Under the pieces are notes generated by a model. That model was not told where the DNA came from and ran no database searches. It saw nothing but the letters and a program-made list of their open reading frames with translations. DNA of 64,000 bases from Haloarchaeobius amylolyticus. GTDB taxonomy: Archaea; Halobacteriota; Halobacteria; Halobacteriales; Natrialbaceae. The translations under genes were made by a program, and so were the position numbers. The stretch lies in the NCBI RefSeq assembly GCF_026616195.1, contig NZ_JANHDH010000002.1, positions 620,001 through 684,000 on the forward strand, written 5' to 3'. Positions 24,390 through 32,481 of this stretch are shown one piece after another (the first letter of the stretch is position 1; each line of letters starts with the position of its first letter).

Positions 24390-24989
24390 CTAGAAATCGG
24401 GCACCCGCTTCTCAGCGGTTTCGAAGACCAGCCGCAGCGACGTCTCGACCACTGCTTCCTCCTCCTCTGTCGGCCACGCGTTGCGTGGATAGTACTCTGT
24501 CAGGAACTCCTGTAGCTCCGCGCTCGTCGCGCTGTCGGCCGGCCGCGCGTAGTGGTTCCCCATGAAGTCGGCGAACTTGCGGGCGTTGCTCGCGTGGACG
24601 TCGCCGTGTTCCGCAGCGACGGCGGCGACCAGTTCGTCGTTGTGTTCCGCGACGTTCTCCCACTCCTCTGCGTCGCCGGGGCCGGACAGCGAGACCTCGA
24701 CCGCCCGGTCGGTGTCCTCGATGCGGTCGGTCCGGATGACGCCGTCCTCGACCCACTCTTCGGGGTGGAGGACCAGCGTCTCGCCGTCGTCGTCATCGCG
24801 GACGCGGGCGGTGAACTCGTGGTCGGCGAGCAGGTCGGTTCGGCGGTCCTCGTAGGACTCGATGGCACCTTCGTCGACCGCCTCGCGGGCGAGTCGGGTG
24901 AGGCGTTCGGCCTCCTCGACCACGTCCTCGGGCAGTTCCTGCTGGTCGTCGGGCTCCTCGGTGTCTGGCTGTGTGGCGTCCTCAGGCAT
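24390..24989 (-). CDS. rnhA operon protein (DUF7108-like)
   Basis: A 199-residue, strongly acidic cytoplasmic protein. Its first ~35 residues are a disordered Glu/Asp/Gln run, followed by helical segments (VVEEAERLTRLAREAVDEGAI) and a C-terminal domain (KFADFMGNHYARPADSATSAELQEFLTEYYPRNAWP). No catalytic site is recognised. In Halobacteria it always follows the RNase HI gene and I recall it as DUF7108, 'rnhA operon protein'. The ATG at 24989 overlaps the rnhA stop by 8 nt, showing coupled translation and suggesting a partner function, for example in primer or hybrid removal; this is inferred from linkage alone. Confidence 0.8.
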   Translation of the reverse strand: MPEDATQPDTEEPDDQQELPEDVVEEAERLTRLAREAVDEGAIESYEDRRTDLLADHEFTARVRDDDDGETLVLHPEEWVEDGVIRTDRIEDTDRAVEVSLSGPGDAEEWENVAEHNDELVAAVAAEHGDVHASNARKFADFMGNHYARPADSATSAELQEFLTEYYPRNAWPTEEEEAVVETSLRLVFETAEKRVPDF

Positions 24990-25575
24990 CGTCGAGTGCT
25001 TCGTTCGCAAGGTTGTCGGCGCGCTCGTTTATCTCTCGCGGAACGTGCGAGAGCGTCCAGGAGTCGAACTGCGAGAGCAGCTCGCGGACCGTGACGCGTT
25101 TCTCGCGCAGCGTCGGGTTGTTCGTGTCGTACTCGCCGCGGACCTGCTTGACGATGAGTTCGGAGTCGCCGCGGATCTCCAGTTCGTCGTAGCCGAAGTC
25201 GCGCGCGGCCTCCAGCACCCGGATGAGCGCGTCGTACTCGGCCTGGTTGTTCGTCGCGTTCCCGATGCGTTCGGAGCCCTCGGCGGCGATACCGTCGCTG
25301 GTGACGATGACCCAGCCGATGGCCGCCGGGCCGGGGTTGCCGCGGGAGGCGCCGTCGAAGTAGCAGTGCGCTCGGCCGCCGCCGTCGCGGAGGACGGCCT
25401 CGATGTCTGAGGGCTGTGCGCCCTGTATCACGACCTTCTCGTCGTAGGCGACCGCGGACGCGTCGCCGTACTCCGCGCGCCAGCGCTCGTGCTCGGTGTT
25501 CCCGTCCGTGACGGTCGCACCCGCGGATTCCAGCCGTTCGCGGGCCTCCTCGGGGTCGCACTCGATGACCGGCAT
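24982..25575 (-). CDS. rnhA: Ribonuclease HI (haloarchaeal, with N-terminal extension)
   Basis: A 197-residue RNase HI cleaving RNA in RNA-DNA hybrids. The catalytic residues appear in order: Asp in YFDGASRGNPGP (about 73), Glu in NNQAEYDALI (about 113), Asp in IRGDSELIV (about 137), and Asp in ERADNLANEAL (about 186). The preceding ~65 residues (EARERLESAGATVTDGNTEHERWRAEYGDASAV) form an extra small domain typical of the haloarchaeal type and absent from bacterial RnhA. The gene lies upstream of the acidic rnhA operon protein, with an 8-nt overlap, and has its own promoter beyond 25576. Confidence 0.95.
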   Translation of the reverse strand: MPVIECDPEEARERLESAGATVTDGNTEHERWRAEYGDASAVAYDEKVVIQGAQPSDIEAVLRDGGGRAHCYFDGASRGNPGPAAIGWVIVTSDGIAAEGSERIGNATNNQAEYDALIRVLEAARDFGYDELEIRGDSELIVKQVRGEYDTNNPTLREKRVTVRELLSQFDSWTLSHVPREINERADNLANEALDDA

Positions 25576-25749
25576 TGACCGAACGTCACCGAACCTGGTG
25601 TATAACCGTTCTGATTCCGATTCTATGTCAGCTGGAGAGAATTGCCGCAGTCTATCGATTCGTTCTCAGGCCGACTTTTCGTCGTGACGATATCGGCCAG
25701 AATCATACCAAGGGTTTAAGACCATCGGAACTACTACTATAAAAGTGCG

Positions 25750-26712
25750 ATGACACGGTCTACCCGCCAGCGGGAGCGAGAACTCGAGACCGAGAATTCG
25801 GACGAGCAAGAGGGGGTCCGGGAGTGCCCCGAGTGCGAGTCCGACAACCTGGTCAAAAGTTCGGACAGGGGCGAACTCGTCTGCGACGACTGCGGGCTCG
25901 TCGTCGAGGAAGAGAAGATCGACCCCGGTCCGGAATGGCGCGCTTTCAACCATCAGGAACGACAGGAGAAGTCCCGCGTCGGGGCCCCGACCACGCAGAC
26001 GATGCACGACAAGGGGCTCACGACGACCATCGACTGGAAGGACAAAGACGCCTACGGGCGTTCTATCTCCTCGAAGAAACGCAGCCAGATGCACCGGCTG
26101 CGCAAGTGGCAAGAACGCATCCGTACCAAGGACGCCGGCGAGCGCAACCTGCAGTTCGCGCTCAGCGAGATCGACCGGATGGCGTCCGCACTCGGTGTGC
26201 CGCGGTCGGTCCGCGAGGTCGCGTCGGTCATCTACCGGCGTGCACTCAAGGAGGACCTCATCCGCGGCCGGTCCATCGAGGGCGTCGCGACCAGCGCACT
26301 CTACGCCGCCTGTCGGAAGGAAGGCATTCCGCGGAGTCTCGAAGAGATCTCCGAAGTCTCCCGTGTCGAGCGCAAGGAAATCGGCCGGACGTACCGCTAC
26401 ATCTCTCAGGAACTCGGTCTGGAGATGAAACCCGTCGACCCGAAGAAATACGTACCGCGGTTCTGTTCTGAACTCGAACTCTCCGAAGAGGTCCAGACCA
26501 AAGCCAACGAGATCATCGAGACGACCGCCGAGAAAGGGCTCCTCTCGGGCAAGTCTCCCACTGGCTACGCCGCGGCCGCCATCTACGCCGCGTCGCTCCT
26601 CTGCAACGAGAAGAAGACCCAGCGCGAGGTCGCAGACGTCGCACAGGTGACGGAGGTCACCATCCGGAACCGGTACCAGGAACAGATCGAAGCGATGGGC
26701 ATCCACAGCTAG
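25750..26712 (+). CDS. tfb: Transcription initiation factor IIB (TFB)
   Basis: A 320-residue general factor recruiting RNA polymerase after TBP binding. The N-terminal zinc ribbon has CPEC (about residue 26) and CDDC about 18 residues later. The B-finger/linker region contains [20 protein letters not shown], and two cyclin repeats follow (from about 120, [20 protein letters not shown]; and from about 215, [10 protein letters not shown]). The ending [18 protein letters not shown] is typical. Haloarchaea hold several TFBs, and this is one paralogue; which promoter class it serves cannot be read. Start ATG at 25750, with upstream TTTAAGACC about 40 nt away. Confidence 0.95.
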   Translation: MTRSTRQRERELETENSDEQEGVRECPECESDNLVKSSDRGELVCDDCGLVVEEEKIDPGPEWRAFNHQERQEKSRVGAPTTQTMHDKGLTTTIDWKDKDAYGRSISSKKRSQMHRLRKWQERIRTKDAGERNLQFALSEIDRMASALGVPRSVREVASVIYRRALKEDLIRGRSIEGVATSALYAACRKEGIPRSLEEISEVSRVERKEIGRTYRYISQELGLEMKPVDPKKYVPRFCSELELSEEVQTKANEIIETTAEKGLLSGKSPTGYAAAAIYAASLLCNEKKTQREVADVAQVTEVTIRNRYQEQIEAMGIHS

Positions 26713-26851
26713 GACCGCCCGACATCCTCTCTATTTTTCGCCCGGCGAGCGACAGCGTTCGTTCTGTTTCGATTACACGACTGTAGAATAGTTGTCTGAT
26801 TGATACCTACTCGGCGTAACCGTTAACATAGCAGCCGACCACGATTGGGCG

Positions 26852-27796
26852 ATGGGTCTACTCATCGGTACACTGGACGGCCTCTTCCACGTCGGCGACG
26901 GGTTCGAGACCGTCGAACGGCCGCTCGAGGAGCGGGTCAACCGCCTCCACGTGTTCGGCGACGAGGCGCTCGCGGCGACCTCGGCCGGCCTCTATCACTC
27001 CGAGGGTGGGTGGGAGTGGACGAAGGTCGAATCGTTCGCCGGGCCGGTCCACTCGATGGCGACCACGCCCGACGGGGACTGCTGGTACGTCGGTATCTCG
27101 CCCGCGGCCGTGTACGTCTCCGAGGACGGCGGCGAGACGTGGACCGAGTCGGCGAGCTTCCAGAACCTCCCCTCTCGGGACCGCTGGCGGGACCGCGCGC
27201 CCGGGAACGACGCGACGGTCCGGACGATGGCCGTCCACAGTGGCGCGCCCGACCGCCTCGCGGTCGGGGTCGAACCCGGCGGCGTCTTCGTCAGCGTCGA
27301 CGGCGGCGCGACGTGGAACGAGCGCTGTGCGGGCGTCCACGACGACGTCCATCACCTGCTCGCGCTCGGGGTCGACGAGTACCTCGCGGCCACCGGCAAC
27401 GGCCTCTACGGGACCGACGACGCGGGCCGGACGTGGCTCCGGCAGGACACCGACTTCCGGGACTTCTGGTTCAACTACTTCCGGGAGACCGTCGCCCACG
27501 ACGGGACCCTGTACGCGGCCGCGAACGGCTGGGGCCCGGCGTCCCCCGGTGGCGCACTCTTCGAGGCGTCGGTCGACGGGACGGGTCGCGAGGCGACGCG
27601 GGTGCCCTACCCCGGCGAGAAGGAGTCGTTCGTCGTCTCCTGGGCGGTCGACGACGACCAGGTGTACGCGGGGACGATGCGCATCCAGGACGGATTCGAG
27701 CAGCACGCGCCGGGGCAGGTGCTCCGCCGGGAGGAACACGGCTGGATACAGGTCGGGGAGGTCCCCGCGGCAGCCCGGTCGCTCGCCACGATTTAA
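26852..27796 (+). CDS. Beta-propeller (BNR/sortilin-like repeat) protein
   Basis: A 314-residue protein with repeated Asp-box motifs: SEDGGETWTES, SVDGGATWNER, GTDDAGRTWLRQ (about residues 90, 150 and 190), spaced by strand-rich blades (HSMATTPDGDCWYVGISP; HLLALGVDEYLAATGNGLYG). No signal peptide, so it is cytoplasmic, and no catalytic residues are identified. Similar haloarchaeal proteins are called glycosyl hydrolase-like or BNR repeat proteins but have no shown activity. Its TAA stop overlaps the promoter of the RNA element downstream (ATT TAA ATC). Start ATG at 26852, preceded by GTTAACATA. Confidence 0.85.
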   Translation: MGLLIGTLDGLFHVGDGFETVERPLEERVNRLHVFGDEALAATSAGLYHSEGGWEWTKVESFAGPVHSMATTPDGDCWYVGISPAAVYVSEDGGETWTESASFQNLPSRDRWRDRAPGNDATVRTMAVHSGAPDRLAVGVEPGGVFVSVDGGATWNERCAGVHDDVHHLLALGVDEYLAATGNGLYGTDDAGRTWLRQDTDFRDFWFNYFRETVAHDGTLYAAANGWGPASPGGALFEASVDGTGREATRVPYPGEKESFVVSWAVDDDQVYAGTMRIQDGFEQHAPGQVLRREEHGWIQVGEVPAAARSLATI

Positions 27797-27821
27797 ATCC
27801 GAAGCCGCGGCCAGCTCCCCC
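27792..27821 (+). promoter_or_regulatory. Shared-class promoter of RNA element A
   Basis: TTTAAATCC followed by GAAGCCGCGGCCAGC and six bases leads to GTG at 27822, exactly 30 nt from the first T. The box contains the TAA stop of the propeller gene. The layout matches the pilus promoters at 14620, 18571 and 19636 and those of RNA elements B and C. Confidence 0.7.
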
Positions 27822-27918
27822 GTGCGCTGACGACCTGCCCGGCCACAGACGCGGGTGTGCGACACGCTGTGGGCCGGGACCGAGCACGACCGACCCCGGT
27901 CGCGTGTCGCCTGTTCGC
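27822..27918 (+). ncRNA. Putative structured RNA, copy A (start-X-stop and pseudoknot)
   Basis: A 97-nt element. It opens GTG CGC TGA (a start codon, one codon and a stop) exactly 30 nt from a TATA-like box. Stem 1 pairs CCCGGCCACAG (27838-27848) with CTGTGGGCCGGG (27867-27878), 11 pairs with one bulged G. In its loop, GCGACACG (27859-27866) is complementary to CGTGTCGC (27903-27910), an H-type pseudoknot. A small extra hairpin, CGACCG/CGGTCG with ACCC loop, lies between (27887-27902). CTGTTCGC starts at 27911, directly after the second strand. The same order occurs in copies B and C. It precedes nreA in the same orientation by 49 nt, so it might be a leader as well. Confidence 0.72.
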
Positions 27919-27967
27919 CACGGCGATGACTGAACATTGATGAGCGTCAGGGACGTACGGCAACCGA

Positions 27968-29221
27968 ATGCGGCTCGACGACTACATCGAGAGCCTCGAA
28001 CCCGACGAGGACGCCAGGCGTCGGCAGCTGGCGAAGGAGAAGTCCTACGCCATCACCGACTACCTGCAGGACTTCCAGTCGCAGTTCGAGGAGACCGTCC
28101 AGGGTGACTCCCTGTTCGGGGCGACCGCGCCCTCCATCTTCGTCGGCCGGACCAACTACCCGCGGGTGTCGACGGGCCTGCTCTCGCCGGTCGCCGAGGG
28201 CGACCCGACGGACTTCGTCACCGACGGCGCGTGGTACCAGCAGGGCCTCGGCGTCGGCGACGTGGTCGAGCGCCGGACCGGCCTGCTGAACTCGACCCGG
28301 CGGGCCAACGTCGACGTGAACGACGTGTGGGACGGCTTCGTCGGCGTCCAGCGCGAGGTCGCCATCGCGGGCGACCCCGTCGACCTCGAGATCGGCCTCG
28401 ACGGCAAGCCCGACCTCGACCTCGACGTGGACGAGGGCATCGCGACGCCCCGGGGGCCGCGAGCGAAGGCCACGTCGGTCGACCTCACCGAGAACCCGTA
28501 CGTCCCGCGCCCGGTGAAGAAGACGCTGGAGGACGACGACTGGCAGGCACAGGGCGCGATGACCTACCTCTACCGCCGCGGCTTCGACGTGTACGACGTG
28601 AACCGAATCCTCTCGGCGGGCGCGCTCGGCCAGGGCGAGAACCGCCGGCTGGTCCCGACGCGCTGGTCCATCACGGCCGTCGACGACACCATCGGCCAGT
28701 TCCTCCGCGGCCAGATACGCCACGCGCCGAGCGTGGACTCGGTCGAGGTGTGGGAGAACGAGTTCATGGGCAACCGCTACTGGGTCGTCCTCGCGCCCGG
28801 CCAGTGGGAGTTCGAGCTGGTCGAGATGAAGGCGCCCGGCAGCGTCTGGAACCCGGCCGAGTCCGGTGACATCTGGATGGGTAGCGCCTCGGAGGGCTAC
28901 GAGGGCCGGACGGGCTACGTCGACGAGACGGCCGGTGCGTACTACGCCAGCCGCCTCGGCGTGCTGGAGCACCTCGCCGACCGCGGCCGACAGGCGAAGT
29001 GCCTCGTCCTGCGCGAGGTCAGTGACGACTACTGGGCGCCGGTCGGCGTCTGGCAGGTCAGAGAGAGCGTGCGCAACGCCTTCGAGGGGGAGTACGGTGA
29101 GGCCGAGACGTTCCACGGGGCGGTCCGGACGGTCGCAACGCACCTGCCCGTCTCGCTGAACCGCCTGCGCCGGAAGTCCGAACTCGTCGCGGGACTGCAG
29201 GCGTCGCTCTCGGACTTCTAG
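27968..29221 (+). CDS. nreA: DNA repair protein NreA
   Basis: A 417-residue protein of the archaeal NreA family, linked in Haloferax to resistance to mitomycin C and to nucleotide-excision-type repair. It begins RLDDYIESLEPDEDARRR and contains the conserved GRTNYPRVSTGLLSP and YWVVLAPGQWEFELVEMKAPGS blocks. The last residues are QASLSDF, the PCNA-interacting (PIP-box) form QxxLxxF, placing it at the sliding clamp. Length fits the family. The start ATG at 27968 has no clear box at 30 nt; GAACATTGATG is about 36 nt upstream, so transcription may also come from the RNA A promoter. Confidence 0.92.
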   Translation: MRLDDYIESLEPDEDARRRQLAKEKSYAITDYLQDFQSQFEETVQGDSLFGATAPSIFVGRTNYPRVSTGLLSPVAEGDPTDFVTDGAWYQQGLGVGDVVERRTGLLNSTRRANVDVNDVWDGFVGVQREVAIAGDPVDLEIGLDGKPDLDLDVDEGIATPRGPRAKATSVDLTENPYVPRPVKKTLEDDDWQAQGAMTYLYRRGFDVYDVNRILSAGALGQGENRRLVPTRWSITAVDDTIGQFLRGQIRHAPSVDSVEVWENEFMGNRYWVVLAPGQWEFELVEMKAPGSVWNPAESGDIWMGSASEGYEGRTGYVDETAGAYYASRLGVLEHLADRGRQAKCLVLREVSDDYWAPVGVWQVRESVRNAFEGEYGEAETFHGAVRTVATHLPVSLNRLRRKSELVAGLQASLSDF

Positions 29222-29280
29222 CGTCGCCTACCGTCTGAGCCATCGGGTTTATCTCGACACGGTCCTTGGCAACTAGTGAC

Positions 29281-29403
29281 ATGGTCTGGTCACCACTGCT
29301 GGTGGACTTCGGCGGGCAGACGCCCGCCGTCGCCAGCCTGCTCGCGCTCGTCGTCGTCTCGCTGGTGCTCGATTACTACTACCAGCGCGTGGGCCTGCGG
29401 TAG
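29281..29403 (+). CDS. 40-aa single-span membrane peptide
   Basis: A 40-residue protein. VWSPLLVDFGGQTPAVASLL leads into the hydrophobic span LALVVVSLVLDYYYQRVGLR (about residues 18-33), and it ends in Arg. GC3 is high and the frame closes on TAG only five bases before the convergent DUF302 gene. TTTATC lies about 30 nt upstream of the ATG at 29281 (GGTTTATCTC), a fitting promoter. Small membrane proteins of this type are common in haloarchaea; function unknown. Confidence 0.6.
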   Translation: MVWSPLLVDFGGQTPAVASLLALVVVSLVLDYYYQRVGLR

Positions 29404-29407
29404 CGTC

Positions 29408-29854
29408 TCAGACGTCCTCGACGTTCGCCCACGCCTGCTCGACGAGTTCGCCAGTGTCACTGACCAGTTCCTCCCAGGTCTCGTCGTCGGGCGCCATGCC
29501 GAGCAGCCGGGCGATCTTCATGATGGAGACGTGGTAGACGTGCTGGCGGCCGGGTGCCTCCTCCCAGACGACCACGTTGCAGGGCATGATGCCACCGATC
29601 TCCTTCGAGATGTCCAGTGCGCGGTCCGCCATCTCCGGGTGGCAGGCACCGAGCACGTAGTACGGGTCGTGCTCGGAGCCGGTCTTCTCCTTGATGACCT
29701 CGGACGGCGAGAACTCGACGAGCGTGCCGAATCCGGCGTCCGCGAACGCCTCGCGGACGTGCTCGATCGCCTCCTCGTGTTCCATCTCGAGTGTCGCCTG
29801 TTTCTTGCCGAGGTCGTCGTCGCTCAGCTGGTCGGGGTCGATGTTGAGTACCAT
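29408..29854 (-). CDS. DUF302 domain protein
   Basis: A 148-residue soluble protein. The DUF302 core runs from about residue 22: EHEEAIEHVREAFADAGFGTLVEFSPSEVIKEKTG, then YYVLGACHPEMADRALDISKEIGGIMPCNVVVWEE, where the His-Pro and the MPCNVVV strand are family features. The fold is a small alpha/beta sandwich; activity unknown, although the family often follows metal or cytochrome-related genes. The C-terminal extension (IMKIARLLGMAPDDETWEELVSDTGELVEQAW) is longer than the minimal domain and may bring a partner. ATG at 29854, leaderless-like. Confidence 0.88.
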   Translation of the reverse strand: MVLNIDPDQLSDDDLGKKQATLEMEHEEAIEHVREAFADAGFGTLVEFSPSEVIKEKTGSEHDPYYVLGACHPEMADRALDISKEIGGIMPCNVVVWEEAPGRQHVYHVSIMKIARLLGMAPDDETWEELVSDTGELVEQAWANVEDV

Positions 29855-29904
29855 CACCTGTAGAATTGCACGCACCGCCCAAAAGCGTGTCTCCGTGGCC
29901 GCGC

Positions 29905-30648
29905 CTACAGCGGAATCGGTAGCCAGCGCAGCCACCCGATGACGGTCTCGGGCGGGATGAGCGGTTCGTGGAGGACGAGCCAGTCGAGCAGCACGAGGCC
30001 CGCACCGTGGGCGACGATGGAGGGGAGCAGCGAGTCGCTCTTGTAGTCGACCGCGCCGAACAGCACGTCGGTCGGCCCGGAGAGCACCATCTCCAGCGGT
30101 GGCTTCCCGACGTGGTGGAGCATGTAGACGAACGGGCTGATGAGCGCGGCCTTCATGCCGAACCGCTCGCCGACGCCGACACAGAGCAGGCCGCGGTAGT
30201 ACGTCTCGACCGCGACGACCAGCATGAACTGCTTCGCCGCGTGGACCGCGAACTCGTCGAGGGCGACGGCACCGGTGGTCCACTCGCCCCACATCGGGTA
30301 GTACGCCCGGATGCCCGGCAGCGAGGAGCCCACGACGTAGAACGGGAGGACGAACGCCGCGAGCAGGACGGTGTTCCGGACCGCCGGCCAGTCGACGTGG
30401 TAGCCGATGTTCTTGCCGTGGGTCCACGCGAGCACCATCGGTCCGACGAAGAAGATGAGCGTGTCGGTGACCAGGCGCTCGTTCAGGGGGTAGCGCGTGA
30501 ACTCCATCCAGAGCAGCGAGAGGACCGCGCCGAGCAGGAGCGACTTCTGGGTCCAGGTCAGTTCGGACGGGCGGACCGGAATCGAGGACAGTCGCTCGGA
30601 GAGCCACGACTTCGCGTCGTCGACCGTCCGGGCGACCGTCGAGAACAC
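29905..30648 (-). CDS. CPBP family intramembrane metalloprotease
   Basis: A 247-residue membrane protein with about seven spans (first at ~36-52, SLLLGAVLSLLWMEF). The CPBP/Abi motifs appear as VETYYRGLLCVG (about 147; Glu and Arg of the family), FVYMLHHVGKPP (His) and SIVAHGAGLVLLDWL (His, about 210), the metal-ligand set of the type II CAAX-like proteases. Haloarchaeal members may process membrane proteins or prenylated peptides. The first 30 residues are polar and cytoplasmic. It stops just six bases after the DUF5789 gene's end on the minus strand, giving an operon with that gene. Confidence 0.88.
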   Translation of the reverse strand: MFSTVARTVDDAKSWLSERLSSIPVRPSELTWTQKSLLLGAVLSLLWMEFTRYPLNERLVTDTLIFFVGPMVLAWTHGKNIGYHVDWPAVRNTVLLAAFVLPFYVVGSSLPGIRAYYPMWGEWTTGAVALDEFAVHAAKQFMLVVAVETYYRGLLCVGVGERFGMKAALISPFVYMLHHVGKPPLEMVLSGPTDVLFGAVDYKSDSLLPSIVAHGAGLVLLDWLVLHEPLIPPETVIGWLRWLPIPL

Positions 30649-30654
30649 GGCGTG

Positions 30655-30945
30655 TTACTCGTCCGCGGTCTGGACGGCACCGCGGCCGACCACGTCACGG
30701 ACGGCGTTCTCGAACTCCTGGCGCTTCTCGAAGTACGTGATGTCGATGTCCTCGAGCACCTCGGAGATGGTCTTCGGGCCTTCGGGTGTCCGGATGGTGG
30801 ACTCGCCCTCGAGCGCTTCGAGGCGGCTCTTCTGGATGGGCCAGGTCAGTCGGGAGGTGACGCGGGCCAGCGGCGCGCCCTCGACGGTCTCGCCGGACCC
30901 GAGTTCGACGGCAGGTTCTGTCTCCTCTTCCTCGTCGTCAGCCAT
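30655..30945 (-). CDS. DUF5789 family protein
   Basis: A 96-residue acidic protein. The N terminus is a Glu-rich run; then VELGSGETVEGAPLARVTSRLTWP, IQKSRLEALEGESTIRTPEGPKTISEVLEDI and YFEKRQEFENAVRDVVG. The latter half is helical with a small beta element; I recall the family as DUF5789, frequent in Halobacteria and often in two or more paralogues. No catalytic motif. It starts at the ATG at 30945 and is followed by the CPBP protease gene after 6 nt, so they are co-transcribed. Function unknown. Confidence 0.8.
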   Translation of the reverse strand: MADDEEEETEPAVELGSGETVEGAPLARVTSRLTWPIQKSRLEALEGESTIRTPEGPKTISEVLEDIDITYFEKRQEFENAVRDVVGRGAVQTADE

Positions 30946-31038
30946 GTGCGGGGGTTTGCAATCCCCTCGATTCAACCTTTCGCTTCGCTGCCCGTTGTCT
31001 GACGTACTGTTTTGTGTCGGGGGACGTAAGGGAACGGT

Positions 31039-32004
31039 ATGACTAGCCTCGCGGACGTGTACGAGGACAACGTCGGGGAGGTCGAGAACCTGCAGCGGTT
31101 CTACCTCGGGGTCGGGCTGTTCGTGGCCGGGGCCTTGCTGACGGTCCTCGGTATCGTCGTCGGTGCGACGGACGTGCTCGCCGGTCTCGGCGTGGACCTC
31201 TACGGGTCGAGAGAGATCGCAGGCATCCTCGGCGGGCTCGGCATCCCGGCCGTGCTCGTCGGCGTGTTCACCGTCCTGCCGGCGAGTCGGCGCATCCGGG
31301 CCGCGGCCGCCATCGGGTCGAGCGTCTGTGTCCTCGGCGTCGCCCTGTTCAGCCGCGTCTACCCCGGCGAGTGGATCGGGTCGCCCACGGCGAGCCAGGG
31401 CATGACCCTGCTCGTCGCGACGGTGTACTTCGTCGGCGTCTTCACCGCCATCGGCTGCCTGTTCAGCGCGGTCGTGACGTTCAAGACGCGCAACGACCCC
31501 GGCGGGACCGTCACCATGCAGGTGACCCGGGAGGGCGAGACGACGGTCGTCGAGGTGCCCGAGGAGAAGGTCGACGAGGTCGAGGGCCAGAAGGCCTCGG
31601 CCGCCCAGTACGGCAGCGTCGGCATGTTCGGCGCCCAGCCCGACGGGAACGTCGAGACGCAGACGAACCGGCCGGACCGGCGCGAGCAGCAGTCGTCCTC
31701 CGGGTCGTCCGACTCGTCCGGCTCGTGGTCGAACTCTTCGCCGACGCACCCGGCGATGCACTCGCCGACCAGCGACGGCGGCACGGCGGCGAACGACATC
31801 CGGTCGCCGCTCGACGAGGACGCGGAGGTCATGCGAACCGAGACGCCCCAGCCCGAGGAGAAGAACCTCGCGGACCGCTACTGCGGCAACTGTGCGCACT
31901 TCGACTACGTGCGGACGAACCGTGGTATCCAGCCGTACTGCGCCTACCACGACGCGGAGATGGACGACATGGAAGCCTGCGAGTCGTGGGAACCGAACAA
32001 CTGA
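31039..32004 (+). CDS. Membrane protein with C-terminal zinc knuckle (DUF7139-like)
   Basis: A 321-residue protein. Four hydrophobic spans lie in the first ~150 residues (LGVGLFVAGALLTVLGIVVG; ILGGLGIPAVLVGVFTV; AAAIGSSVCVLGVALFS; LLVATVYFVGVFTAIGCLFSAVV). A long Ser/Asp/Gln-rich linker follows (about 210-265), then a small zinc-type domain: YCGNCAHFDYVRTNRG..PYCAYHDAEMDDMEACESW, with CxxC and later Cys residues. This build is what I recall as DUF7139. The cytosolic zinc domain probably binds a partner. Unknown function; start ATG at 31039, divergent from the DUF5789 gene. Confidence 0.75.
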   Translation: MTSLADVYEDNVGEVENLQRFYLGVGLFVAGALLTVLGIVVGATDVLAGLGVDLYGSREIAGILGGLGIPAVLVGVFTVLPASRRIRAAAAIGSSVCVLGVALFSRVYPGEWIGSPTASQGMTLLVATVYFVGVFTAIGCLFSAVVTFKTRNDPGGTVTMQVTREGETTVVEVPEEKVDEVEGQKASAAQYGSVGMFGAQPDGNVETQTNRPDRREQQSSSGSSDSSGSWSNSSPTHPAMHSPTSDGGTAANDIRSPLDEDAEVMRTETPQPEEKNLADRYCGNCAHFDYVRTNRGIQPYCAYHDAEMDDMEACESWEPNN

Positions 32005-32018
32005 CGACGCCGTTTCTG

Positions 32019-32477
32019 CTACCCCTGCGCAGCCCGCACCCGTTCTAGCGTCTCCCGCATCCGGTCCCAGTGACTGCCACGCCAGAAGCACTGCCCGCAG
32101 TCGAGACACCGCCACGTCGGCGTGTCGTCGTCGGGCGCGTACTCGGGGGTGGTTGTCTCGGGAGGGACGCGCTCGACAGGGCCGTTGCAGCGCCCGCAGT
32201 ACTCGGGCTCTTCGGTCGGGTGCAGCGAGACGCCGGCCTCGAGCAGTTCGGCGAGCTGGGCCTCGGTGTCGCGCCGGCGGAGGAGAATCGCCTCGTCGGC
32301 CCGGTTCGCGAGATGGACGTCCCGCGTGACGAGGGTCCGCCCCTCCTCGGCGGCGATTGCTCGCAGCCGGTCGTCGTCCTCCTCGCCGCGGTCGAGGGCG
32401 TAGACCGTGTCGTGACCACAGAAGCGGAGGTACGTCGTCAGGCCGCCGCACATCACGTCGAGGAGGAAGCGGGACAT
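32019..32477 (-). CDS. Mut7-C RNase domain protein
   Basis: A 152-residue protein with the Mut7-C fold: FLLDVMCGGLTTYLRFCGHDT (about residues 4-24, PIN-like Asp), ALDRGEEDDDRLRAIAAEEGRTLVTRD (Asp of TRD, about residue 52) and a C-terminal zinc ribbon with CGRC...CLDC (about 94-128). Mut7-C proteins are PIN-like RNases that act on tRNA or other RNA; the activity here is predicted. The start ATG is at 32477, four bases from the polX stop, and it shares the transcript with polX and DUF5788 upstream. Confidence 0.9.
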   Translation of the reverse strand: MSRFLLDVMCGGLTTYLRFCGHDTVYALDRGEEDDDRLRAIAAEEGRTLVTRDVHLANRADEAILLRRRDTEAQLAELLEAGVSLHPTEEPEYCGRCNGPVERVPPETTTPEYAPDDDTPTWRCLDCGQCFWRGSHWDRMRETLERVRAAQG

Positions 32478-32481
32478 CCGG

